A stretch of 6,903 bases of DNA from Bacteroidales bacterium UBA1064. Its GTDB lineage: Bacteria; Bacteroidota; Bacteroidia; Bacteroidales; Tenuifilaceae. Location of the stretch: the NCBI GenBank assembly GCA_002316235.1, contig DCDD01000179.1, positions 1-6,903 of the forward strand, read 5' to 3'. The notes under the pieces are model-generated. The model worked only from the letters and a program-made list of their open reading frames with translations. It was not told the origin of the DNA and did not search any database. Position 1 is the stretch's first letter. Each line of letters begins with the position of its first letter. Position numbers and translations under genes: made by a program. Positions 1-6,379 of the stretch are shown one piece after another.

Positions 1-287
1 AGCTCACCGGTAGGCTCTCCACCCCCATTGGGAGACATGATGTCCCAAAACAGGCTGTGGTTGTAAAATCCCCCGCCGTTGTTACGAATGGCAACCGGAT
101 GCTTGGAAACATCCTTAAAAATTTCCTCAACGGGAAGTGAGGCCAGCGAGCTACCTTCCAGGGCAGCATTAAAGTTGTTGGTGTAGGTTGCATGATGCTT
201 TGAGTGGTGAATCTCCATTGTCATGGCGTCAATATAAGGCTCAAGAGCCTTATAATCATACTTTAGTGTTGGTAGTTGAAATGACAT
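1..287 (-). CDS. sodA: Superoxide dismutase (Mn/Fe type), N-terminal part, cut by the window edge
   Basis: This gene converts superoxide to hydrogen peroxide and oxygen in the cytoplasm. Reading the minus strand from the ATG at 287-285 gives 95 codons that begin MSFQLPTLKYDYKALEPYID, the usual start of Fe/Mn superoxide dismutases. Visible landmarks are IHHSKHHATY (residues 26-35), with metal ligand His27, gateway His31 and Tyr35, and NHSLFW (76-81) with ligand His77. The remaining ligands (Asp and His of the C-terminal domain) lie beyond position 1. The stretch NNGGGFYNH (69-77) has Gly where Fe-type enzymes carry an active-site Gln, which resembles Mn-type SodA; metal preference is an inference and a cambialistic enzyme is possible. 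The start has no Shine-Dalgarno sequence. The gene is divergent from the ABC-F gene, and I saw no convincing promoter for it in the shared intergenic region. Confidence 0.95.
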   Translation of the reverse strand, partial: MSFQLPTLKYDYKALEPYIDAMTMEIHHSKHHATYTNNFNAALEGSSLASLPVEEIFKDVSKHPVAIRNNGGGFYNHSLFWDIMSPNGGGEPTGE

Positions 288-512
288 AGCTTTATCGTAT
301 TATGTTATTTATTCTCATTCTAAATAGAGTAACCAACATGTAGCAATATTGTTCAGCGTTGTTGGAAATTTTCTATGTTTAAGACAAGATACATGAAACG
401 GATTTCGACCTGCAGCTGATTTGCTGATTCGTCAAGGGGTTGTTGCTTGTAAATACTTAAAAAACTTGAGAGGTGTATAAGCATCAGCCTTCAACCTGCC
501 AGCAGCATGTTG

Positions 513-542
513 TTTGTATTTAGCCATTTATACTTAACTTTG
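513..542 (+). promoter_or_regulatory. Bacteroidota-type promoter of the ABC-F gene
   Basis: A TTTG (-33 element) at 513-516 and a perfect TAnnTTTG (-7 element, TAACTTTG) at 535-542 are separated by 18 nt, close to the spacing known for the primary sigma factor of Bacteroidota. Transcription would start near 548, leaving a leader of only about 15-20 nt before the GTG at 565. The short leader also supports that start codon. The match is seen in the sequence; activity is inferred. Confidence 0.7.
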
Positions 543-564
543 CGGGTCAAATTCAACTATTTTT

Positions 565-2436
565 GTGGCTAGCATATACCTTCAGGCTGAAAACCTTACA
601 AAATCTTTTGGTGATAGAATTCTCTTTGGTAACTTGTCGTTTAGCCTATTCCAGCTCGATAGAACGGCTATTGTAGCAAAGAACGGTTCCGGAAAGTCAA
701 CGCTTCTGAGTATTCTGGCAGGAAAACAGCACCCCGATTCGGGCAGTGTTGTTACAAGAAACGGAATAAGGCTGGGCTACCTCGAGCAAAATCCGGTGTT
801 AAGGGATGATTATACAATTCTGGAAAGTGTTTATAGTGCCGATAATGATATTTCTAGGGCAGTGCAGGATTACGAGAGGGCGATGGCAACCAGCGATAAG
901 GATCACCTGCAACAGGCTATCGAAACAATGGACAGGTTGGAAGTATGGGGAAGGGAAACCAAGGCAAAGCAAATTTTAACCCGGCTACGAATCGAAAACC
1001 TTAATCAGCCAATTGCCAATCTTTCTGGTGGGCAACGCAAGCGGGTAGCTCTTGCATCAGTCCTCATTGAAGAACCTGATATTCTTATACTCGATGAACC
1101 TACCAACCATCTTGATTTGGATATGGTTGAGTGGCTGGAGGACTATTTAATTCACGGGCAGCAAACCCTTTTGATGGTTACGCACGACAGGTACTTTCTT
1201 GACAGGGTTTGCGGTTGTATTCTCGAGATTGACAACCAGTCCTTGTTCCGGTACAAAGGAAACTACTCCTACTTTGTGGAAAAACGGCAGGATAGGATTA
1301 ACGCCCTTGCTTCAGAGGTTGAAAAAGCCAATAACACGCTAAGATACGAGAGTGAATGGATACACCGAATGCCAAAGGCCAGGGGCACAAAGTCCAAGTA
1401 TCGTATTGATGCTTTTTACAAGTTAAGGGAAAAAACCTTGCTGCAAAACTTGGAATCACCGATGGAAATTAACATCAGTGCCTCCCGATTAGGGAAAAAG
1501 GTTATGGAAGTTAAAAACATATCTAAGGCTTTTGGAAGCAAGGTTATTCTCAGGGATTTCAGCTATACATTTAACAGGTTTGAGAAGCTGGGAATTGTTG
1601 GTAGAAATGGAACCGGTAAAACAACTTTTCTCAACATTATCACAGGTAATACTCTTCCCGATAGCGGGTTGGTTGACATTGGCAGCACGGTAGCTATCGG
1701 CTACTATAAGCAGCAGGATGTTAGCTTTCCCAACAATGCCAGGGTAATAGACATTGCCAGAGATATTGCCGAGGTGGTTACCATTGCCGATGGCAAAACA
1801 ATTACCGTTTCGCAATTTCTCAACATGTTCCTTTTCCCTCCCGAAAAGCAGCACGATTTTGTCCAAAAACTAAGCGGAGGGGAGAAACGCAGGTTATATC
1901 TTTTAACCGTTCTTATGCGTAGCCCTAACTTTCTTATCCTCGATGAACCCACCAACGACCTCGACATTCAAACCCTTTGCATCCTTGAAGAGTATCTTAA
2001 AAGCTTTCCCGGAGTTGTAGTTGTGGTTTCTCACGACCGTTTTTTTATGGATAAGGTTGTTGATGGCCTGCTGATATTTGAGGGCGCCGGCGAGGTAAGC
2101 GGTTTCCCCGGATCGTACACCGAATTGAGGGAATGGACTCTTGAACAGCAGAATGATTGCCCGCAGGGCAAACCTTCTCAAAAATCGGTAAAGACCGGGA
2201 GTAGCAGGGTGAGGATTAAGCAGCGGCTTTCATTTGCCCAAAAAAAGGAGCTAGAACACCTAACCTCCGAAATCGAGCTGCTTGAAAGGGAAAAGCTAGA
2301 GCTGGAGCAGCAGTTGAGTAGCGGAATGCTGGATGCCAGCAAACTGCAGGAGAAATCGGAACAGTATGGACATCTACTCGAAAGGCTGGGAAATATTGAG
2401 ATGCGATGGTTAGAGTTAAGCGAGCTTGAAGGTTAG
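565..2436 (+). CDS. uup: ABC-F family ATPase, Uup-like
   Basis: A 623-residue soluble protein with two fused ABC ATPase domains and no membrane segments, the ABC-F layout. ABC-F proteins act on ribosomes or, for Uup, have been linked to ribosome function and branched DNA; they are not transporters. Domain 1 has a P-loop AKNGSGKST (38-46), signature LSGGQ (153-157), Walker B ILILDE (173-178, catalytic Glu178) and switch His207. The charged inter-domain linker (about 240-310, with PKARGTKSK at 270-278) is the family's tRNA-contact segment. Domain 2 has GRNGTGKTT (346-354), LSGGE (436-440), FLILDE (456-461, Glu461) and His490. Residues 556-622 form a Glu/Lys/Leu-rich coiled coil, as in the C-terminal domain of Uup. 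The start is GTG; the next in-frame ATG is at residue 107, inside domain 1. The first P-loop Gly is Ala38. A resistance-type ABC-F is less likely given the Uup-like tail and the neighbourhood. Confidence 0.92.
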   Translation: MASIYLQAENLTKSFGDRILFGNLSFSLFQLDRTAIVAKNGSGKSTLLSILAGKQHPDSGSVVTRNGIRLGYLEQNPVLRDDYTILESVYSADNDISRAVQDYERAMATSDKDHLQQAIETMDRLEVWGRETKAKQILTRLRIENLNQPIANLSGGQRKRVALASVLIEEPDILILDEPTNHLDLDMVEWLEDYLIHGQQTLLMVTHDRYFLDRVCGCILEIDNQSLFRYKGNYSYFVEKRQDRINALASEVEKANNTLRYESEWIHRMPKARGTKSKYRIDAFYKLREKTLLQNLESPMEINISASRLGKKVMEVKNISKAFGSKVILRDFSYTFNRFEKLGIVGRNGTGKTTFLNIITGNTLPDSGLVDIGSTVAIGYYKQQDVSFPNNARVIDIARDIAEVVTIADGKTITVSQFLNMFLFPPEKQHDFVQKLSGGEKRRLYLLTVLMRSPNFLILDEPTNDLDIQTLCILEEYLKSFPGVVVVVSHDRFFMDKVVDGLLIFEGAGEVSGFPGSYTELREWTLEQQNDCPQGKPSQKSVKTGSSRVRIKQRLSFAQKKELEHLTSEIELLEREKLELEQQLSSGMLDASKLQEKSEQYGHLLERLGNIEMRWLELSELEG

Positions 2437-2649
2437 GTAGCCACATTAAAGTACCAACCTCTTGGTTGAAATTACTGGATAATAGTTGTTTTTAGACTGG
2501 AAAATCAGGTGGGAGAAAGCAAGCAGGTAAACGTTTCATGTTTATTTTTGTGTGAGCATTGGGAAATAGCAGGAATGAAGTTAATGTAAAAATTTCTCAA
2601 AATGGAACATTTGAGTACGGCTGTGCTTTGGATTGCCTCCCCTGCTTCC

Positions 2650-2680
2650 TTTTATTCAAATGTAAAAAGAGCTAAATTTG
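2650..2680 (+). promoter_or_regulatory. Candidate promoter of the SDR-VOC operon
   Basis: A perfect TAnnTTTG (TAAATTTG) lies at 2673-2680. Nineteen nucleotides upstream is TTTT (2650-2653), a three-of-four match to the -33 TTTG. Transcription would start near 2686, giving a leader of about 48 nt that carries the hairpin at 2699-2713. A second TAnnTTTG (TATTTTTG, 2543-2550) has no -33 partner and is less likely. The assignment is inferred from motif matching only. Confidence 0.45.
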
Positions 2681-2690
2681 CCACTCAAAA

Positions 2691-2713
2691 TTTCTGAAGG
2701 GTTTCTGAAACCC
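2691..2713 (+). repeat. Direct repeat and small hairpin in the leader of the SDR gene
   Basis: The octamer TTTCTGAA occurs at 2691-2698 and again at 2702-2709, separated by GGG. The second copy is part of a perfect 6-bp hairpin, GGGTTT (2699-2704), loop CTG, AAACCC (2708-2713). It ends 20 nt before the ATG of the SDR gene and has no following T-run, so it is not a terminator. It could affect translation or be a protein-binding site; function is unknown. Confidence 0.45.
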
Positions 2714-2733
2714 GTTAGAGAAGAACACATACC

Positions 2734-3531
2734 ATGGTAAACTTTAGAAATCGCATTGCTTGGGTAACAGGGGCCTCGTCAGGCATAGGCAAGGAGATTG
2801 CCCTGGCACTTGCAAGGGAACAGGCACATCTTATACTGTCAGCCAAAAATCCTGAGGAGCTTGAGGTTGTGGCATCCGAATGCCGCAAGTACACCCCTTT
2901 TTGCCATGAGGTTCCTTTTGACTTATCTGATCCTGAAGAAGTTGAGCGCATTGCAAAATCTGTGGTTAACACCTATGGTCATATTTTCCTGCTGATTAAT
3001 AATGGTGGAATTAGCCAACGCTCGTTGGCTGTTGAAACCCCCGTTGAAATAGACCGAAAAATTATGGAGGTCGATTACTTTTCTCATGTCATTATTACTA
3101 AAACTGTTATACCAGGAATGATTGAAGCGGGTGTGGGGTATATTGCAGCAACGAGCAGTATTTCAGGAAAATTCGGATTCATGTATCGTTCAGCTTATGC
3201 TGCAGCCAAACACGCCATTCAGGGTTTTTTTGAAACGCTTAGGGTAGAGCTTAAGCCTTACAACATTTCGGTAACTATTGCCTACCCGGGCCGAATCCGG
3301 ACCAGTATTTCCCTTCATGCCCTGGATAAGGAGGGTAACGAGTATGGAAAAATGGACCCCGGGCAGAGCAACGGCCTGGCACCGCAAAAATGTGCCAAAA
3401 GGTATATCCGTGCTGTAAAGCGGCGTAAACCGGAGGTTTTGATTGGAAAAAGCGAGCTGCTGATGGTTCACATTAAACGTTTACTGCCATCGCTATTCTA
3501 TAAAATGGTTAGCAGGGTAAAACCTGTGTAA
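2734..3531 (+). CDS. Short-chain dehydrogenase/reductase (classical SDR, DHRS7-like)
   Basis: A 265-residue NAD(P)-dependent oxidoreductase with a Rossmann fold. The cofactor motif TGASSGIG is at 12-19, and NNGG at 89-92 replaces the usual NNAG. The catalytic residues are Ser142, Tyr155 and Lys159 (YAAAK), followed by the PG motif at YPGRIRTS. Lys38 after the second strand hints at NADP(H) preference, which is an inference. The helix-4 position usually held by the tetrad Asn appears to be Asp114 (EVDYF). The overall pattern, with INNGGISQRSL and a basic, hydrophobic C-terminus (about 230-265), resembles bacterial relatives of the DHRS7 group, which act on lipids, steroids or retinoids; the substrate here is unknown. 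An in-frame TAG at 2716-2718 makes ATG 2734 the first start. The VOC gene follows after 12 nt, almost certainly in the same transcript. Confidence 0.92.
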   Translation: MVNFRNRIAWVTGASSGIGKEIALALAREQAHLILSAKNPEELEVVASECRKYTPFCHEVPFDLSDPEEVERIAKSVVNTYGHIFLLINNGGISQRSLAVETPVEIDRKIMEVDYFSHVIITKTVIPGMIEAGVGYIAATSSISGKFGFMYRSAYAAAKHAIQGFFETLRVELKPYNISVTIAYPGRIRTSISLHALDKEGNEYGKMDPGQSNGLAPQKCAKRYIRAVKRRKPEVLIGKSELLMVHIKRLLPSLFYKMVSRVKPV

Positions 3532-3543
3532 AAGTTAACATTC

Positions 3544-4620
3544 ATGGAGAAAATTATTTACGGCATTCAGCAGGTTGGCCTAGGGGTGAGCAACCTGGAA
3601 GAAGTGTGGAAATGGTACATCGATTCCTTAGGATTTGACGTTAAAATTTTTGACGACGACACGGTAGCCGAGCTAATGCTCCCCTACACTGGTGGTGAAC
3701 CCCAGCAGCGGCACGCAATTCTTGCCCTGAACCTCCAGGGAGGCGGTGGCTTGGAGATTTGGCAGTACAAGGAGCGGACTCCTCTTCCTCCAAAGTTCCC
3801 GGTAAAACTTGGCGACCTGGGAATTTTTGCTGCTAAAATTAAAAGTCCCGATATCGAGGCTGCCTTTAACTTTCTGAAATCCAAAGGCGTAATACTTGGC
3901 GATTTGGTTAATTCTCCTGAGGGGAAGCCACATTTCTACATATCCGACCCCTTTGGCAATACCCTGGAGGTTTACGAGGACAAATCAACCTTTTTAAATG
4001 AGGGAAGAAGCACTTCCGGGATTGGCGGAGCCATTGTTGGGGTAAGCCAGATGGAGAGGTCGGTAAAATTTTACTCGAGAGTGCTGGGCTACGACAAGGT
4101 TGTTTACAATAAATCAGGCAGGTTCGATGACCTTGCCGGCCTTCCTGCCGGAAACGAGAATTTTCACCGGGTGCTACTTACCCATTCGGATACCCGCAAG
4201 GGCAGCTTTAGCGAGCTATTTGGCCAATCGTACATTGAGCTTATTCAACCGCTGGATAGAGTTCCATTGAAAATCCTGCAGGACCGTTTCTGGGGTGACC
4301 TTGGCTTTATTCACCTTTGCTTTGATGTAAAGAACATGGACCAGCTCGAACGGGAGTGTAACGAGCTGGGTTTTCCCTTCACTGTCAACTCAAATATCAA
4401 GCATAGCGATAAGGGTAGTTTTGATATGGGCGAGGCTGCAGGCCATTTCACCTACATTGAGGATCCTGACGAAACTCTGATTGAGTTTGTCGAAACCCAC
4501 TTCCTGCCAATATATAAACCGCTAGGTATAAAGGTGAATTTTCAAAACCGCAGGCCCTACAAGTCTGTTCCCCGATGGATGATTAAGCTGCTTCGTTTTA
4601 AAAGGGTCAAGAAGATTTAA
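3544..4620 (+). CDS. Tandem-domain VOC family protein (glyoxalase/extradiol dioxygenase superfamily)
   Basis: A 358-residue cytoplasmic protein built from two VOC domains, each of two beta-alpha-beta-beta-beta modules: about 7-75 plus 93-145, and 161-235 plus 253-317. Family marks include VGLGVSNLEEVWKWY (11-25), ISDPFGNTLEVYE (133-145), VGVSQMERSVKFY (165-177) and IEDPDETLIEFVE (305-317). VOC enzymes normally bind a divalent metal through residues at four fixed positions per domain. By my manual alignment domain 1 offers Gln10, Glu71 and Glu142 but Ile94 at the third position; domain 2 offers Glu232, His257 and Glu314 but Gly162 at the first. The reaction cannot be named: lyase, isomerase, dioxygenase or a non-catalytic binding protein are all possible. 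The last 23 residues are strongly basic. It is co-transcribed with the SDR gene, so it may act on the same metabolite. No Shine-Dalgarno sequence is visible. Confidence 0.85.
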   Translation: MEKIIYGIQQVGLGVSNLEEVWKWYIDSLGFDVKIFDDDTVAELMLPYTGGEPQQRHAILALNLQGGGGLEIWQYKERTPLPPKFPVKLGDLGIFAAKIKSPDIEAAFNFLKSKGVILGDLVNSPEGKPHFYISDPFGNTLEVYEDKSTFLNEGRSTSGIGGAIVGVSQMERSVKFYSRVLGYDKVVYNKSGRFDDLAGLPAGNENFHRVLLTHSDTRKGSFSELFGQSYIELIQPLDRVPLKILQDRFWGDLGFIHLCFDVKNMDQLERECNELGFPFTVNSNIKHSDKGSFDMGEAAGHFTYIEDPDETLIEFVETHFLPIYKPLGIKVNFQNRRPYKSVPRWMIKLLRFKRVKKI

Positions 4621-4660
4621 TGGCTGCCTATTGTTGCAACCATTTTTCCCAAACTACACC

Positions 4661-4704
4661 TTAAACCCTAAATGATTACCATGAACTTGGGGTGCAGGGT
4701 TTAA
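4661..4704. repeat. Perfect 9-bp inverted repeat downstream of the VOC gene
   Basis: TTAAACCCT at 4661-4669 is exactly complementary to AGGGTTTAA at 4696-4704, with a 26-nt interior. It begins 41 nt after the VOC stop codon. No T-run follows, so it is not a standard intrinsic terminator, but the RNA stem could protect the 3' end of the operon transcript. Function is unknown. Confidence 0.5.
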
Positions 4705-4750
4705 CCTTAACCCTATAGGTTTTAGCTATCACGCTGGCTTAAATATGTTT

Positions 4751-4897
4751 CAAGGGGACACCGGTAGAGCAAATGAAATATCCTTTTATGGATTTTTTTA
4801 GCTGTGATTAACCAGTAGATTATGCATAGTTGCGCAATCAGTATGTTGAGTTTAGTATTTTAGAATGCTGAAGTAGAAAGTTAACGGTATCCCCTTG
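4751..4897. repeat. Imperfect 14-nt inverted repeat bounding 147 bp
   Basis: CAAGGGGACACCGG at 4751-4764 and ACGGTATCCCCTTG at 4884-4897 are inverted copies with 12 of 14 positions matching, including an uninterrupted 8-bp CAAGGGGA arm. The interior is 119 nt with no open frame of note. The arrangement resembles a tiny non-autonomous element, but I see no flanking target duplication (preceding bases TTT, following bases CAC). It may instead be a paired regulatory site or chance. Confidence 0.35.
4776..4799 (+). terminator. Weak candidate terminator of the SDR-VOC operon
   Basis: A 4-bp stem ATCC (4780-4783) / GGAT (4790-4793), extended by three A-T pairs after one mismatch, is followed by a run of seven T (4793-4799). 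The stem is AT-rich and weak, and lies about 160 nt after the VOC stop. It is the only hairpin plus T-run I see between the VOC gene and rocD. Confidence 0.25.
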
Positions 4898-5009
4898 CAC
4901 GAGCTTTGCTGCTTTCCTGTTTAGCTTAAACACAAAACGCCAGGATTTTTATTCCTGCTATAGAGGGTAGAATTATGTTCCTTAACATATTCCACCCAAG
5001 GGCAGGCTA

Positions 5010-5040
5010 TTTGAAAATTGACAAACTAGTAGTAACCTTG
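5010..5040 (+). promoter_or_regulatory. Bacteroidota-type promoter of rocD
   Basis: TTTG at 5010-5013 and TAACCTTG at 5033-5040 (one mismatch to TAnnTTTG) are separated by 19 nt, the expected spacing. The predicted start near 5046 leaves a leader of about 58 nt ending in an A-rich stretch before ATG 5105, as is common where Shine-Dalgarno pairing is not used. This suggests rocD is transcribed on its own and not from the SDR-VOC operon. Confidence 0.55.
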
Positions 5041-5104
5041 CATACCTTAAAAAAGACAATGATTTTTAAGCAAAATATTGTTTAACCCGTAATTCATAGT
5101 AAAA

Positions 5105-6325
5105 ATGAGTAAGATGACACCAAAAGATTACATGGATCGTGAGAGCAAGTACGGTGCTCACAACTACCATCCGCTTCCGGTTGTTTTGGAAAAGGGTAAG
5201 GGGGTTTACCTTTGGGACGTGGAGGGAAAGAAGTACTACGATTTTCTTTCGGCCTACTCTGCTGTTAACCAGGGGCATTGCCACCCAAAAATTGTTAAAG
5301 CGTTAACCGACCAGGCCCAGCTGCTTACCCTTACCTCAAGGGCTTTCTACAACAACGTCCTCGGTGAGTTTGAGGAGTACGTTACCAAATACTTTGGCTA
5401 TGACAAGGTACTGCCGATGAATACAGGGGCTGAAGGCGATGAAACAGCTCTCAAACTTTGCCGCCGTTGGGCATACGATGTGAAGGGAATAAAGGATGGC
5501 GAGGCCAAGATTATTGTTTGCGAGAATAACTTTCATGGCCGCACCATAACCGTGATTTCCATGTCAACCGATCCCGATGCCTACCGCGGGTACGGCCCCT
5601 ACACCCCCGGTTTTATTAAAATTCCGTTCAACAACATACCTGCCCTCGAGGATGCCCTTAAGGATAAAAACGTTGCCGGATTCCTGGTAGAGCCAATACA
5701 GGGCGAAGCGGGAGTGTTTGTTCCTGACGATGGTTACCTCAAAAAAGCCTATGAGCTCTGCAAAAAGCACAATGTGCTGTTTATTGCCGACGAGGTTCAA
5801 ACCGGCATTGCTCGCACCGGAAAGATGCTGGCTTGCGACCATGAAGGTGTTCGCCCCGATATTTTGATACTCGGAAAAGCTATATCGGGAGGTGTTGTTC
5901 CGGTTTCGTGCGTTCTGGCCGATGATGAGATTATGCTTACCATTAAGCCGGGTGAACATGGCTCAACCTACGGCGGAAACCCCTTGGCTTGCAAGGTTTC
6001 TATTGCTGCACTTGAAGTGATTAAAAACGAAAAGCTGGTAGAGAATGCCGCAAAAATGGGGGAAATATTCCGTGGTGAGATGAGGGGTATTAAGAGCGAC
6101 ATGATTGAGCTGGTTCGTGGTAAGGGGCTGCTTAACGCTGTTGTAATCCGCAACAAGCCCGGCAAAACAGCATGGGACGTATGTTTGGCTATGGCCGATA
6201 AGGGTGTATTGGCCAAACCTACACATGGCAACATTATACGGTTTGCCCCACCATTGGTTATAACCGAGAAGGAGCTTCTCGACGCCATTAGCCGGATTAA
6301 GGAAGCTTTTAAGCTCTTCGAGTAA
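5105..6325 (+). CDS. rocD: Ornithine aminotransferase (ornithine--oxo-acid transaminase)
   Basis: This PLP enzyme moves the delta-amino group of L-ornithine to 2-oxoglutarate, giving glutamate-5-semialdehyde and glutamate, and links arginine/ornithine breakdown with proline and glutamate. At 406 residues it has full family length and aligns closely from GAHNYHPLPVVLE (17-29) to the end with human OAT as I recall it. PLP-site residues are visible: Asp229 and Gln232 (DEVQTG), Lys258 forming the Schiff base (LGKAISGG) and Thr288 (HGSTYGGNP). The ornithine-specific residues are also present: Tyr21 and Tyr51 (human Tyr55, Tyr85), Arg146 (NFHGRT), Glu201 (QGEAG) and Arg379 (IIRFAPP). NFHGRT has His144 where the human enzyme has Trp178. 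An in-frame TAA at 5090-5092 makes ATG 5105 the first start; Met4 is a possible alternative. It has its own promoter and a strong terminator, so it is probably monocistronic. Confidence 0.97.
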   Translation: MSKMTPKDYMDRESKYGAHNYHPLPVVLEKGKGVYLWDVEGKKYYDFLSAYSAVNQGHCHPKIVKALTDQAQLLTLTSRAFYNNVLGEFEEYVTKYFGYDKVLPMNTGAEGDETALKLCRRWAYDVKGIKDGEAKIIVCENNFHGRTITVISMSTDPDAYRGYGPYTPGFIKIPFNNIPALEDALKDKNVAGFLVEPIQGEAGVFVPDDGYLKKAYELCKKHNVLFIADEVQTGIARTGKMLACDHEGVRPDILILGKAISGGVVPVSCVLADDEIMLTIKPGEHGSTYGGNPLACKVSIAALEVIKNEKLVENAAKMGEIFRGEMRGIKSDMIELVRGKGLLNAVVIRNKPGKTAWDVCLAMADKGVLAKPTHGNIIRFAPPLVITEKELLDAISRIKEAFKLFE

Positions 6326-6350
6326 CCGCTAATTGTTGGCAAAAGCATGG

Positions 6351-6379
6351 AAGCGCCTCCTGAGGGAGGCGCTTTTTTT
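6351..6379 (+). terminator. Strong intrinsic terminator of rocD
   Basis: A perfect 10-bp GC-rich stem AAGCGCCTCC (6351-6360) / GGAGGCGCTT (6365-6374) with a TGAG loop runs into seven consecutive T (6373-6379), 25 nt after the rocD stop codon. On the opposite strand the stem is not followed by a T-run, so it terminates only plus-strand transcription. Confidence 0.93.

Larger units (their letters stand above)
4621..5104. other. Gene-free intergenic region between the VOC gene and rocD
   Basis: This 484-nt AT-rich stretch has no supportable coding region on either strand. It contains a perfect 9-bp inverted repeat (4661-4704), a weak hairpin followed by a T-run (4780-4799), an imperfect 14-nt inverted repeat enclosing 119 nt (4751-4897), a possible hairpin at 4818-4839 (GATTATGC against GCGCAATC, one mismatch and one G-T pair), a 5-bp hairpin at 4941-4957, and the rocD promoter at 5010-5040. 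It is longer than needed for a simple promoter and could hide a small RNA or a decayed element; neither is shown. Confidence 0.6.

Noticed and set aside
344..351. CAATATTG palindrome shared by the gaps at 344-351 and 6476-6483
   Set aside because: An 8-9 nt AT-rich palindrome occurring twice in 6.9 kb is within chance, with no further shared flanks.
375..419. A 14-codon open frame (start ATG at 375) in the sod/ABC-F intergenic region
   Set aside because: Too short, no promoter or Shine-Dalgarno signal, and nothing suggesting a leader peptide for the gene downstream.
1489..2446. Antisense open frames over the ABC-F gene
   Set aside because: The plus strand is fully explained by conserved ABC motifs; the antisense peptides have no domain pattern and no start context.
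2455..2468. CAACC/GGTTG hairpin after the ABC-F stop codon as a terminator
   Set aside because: The stem is only 5 bp and no T-run follows, so it does not meet the pattern of an intrinsic terminator.
4661..4719. AAACCCTAAA and TTAACCCTA stretches resembling telomere repeats
   Set aside because: They are isolated single units, not tandem arrays, in a bacterial context; the match is coincidental.
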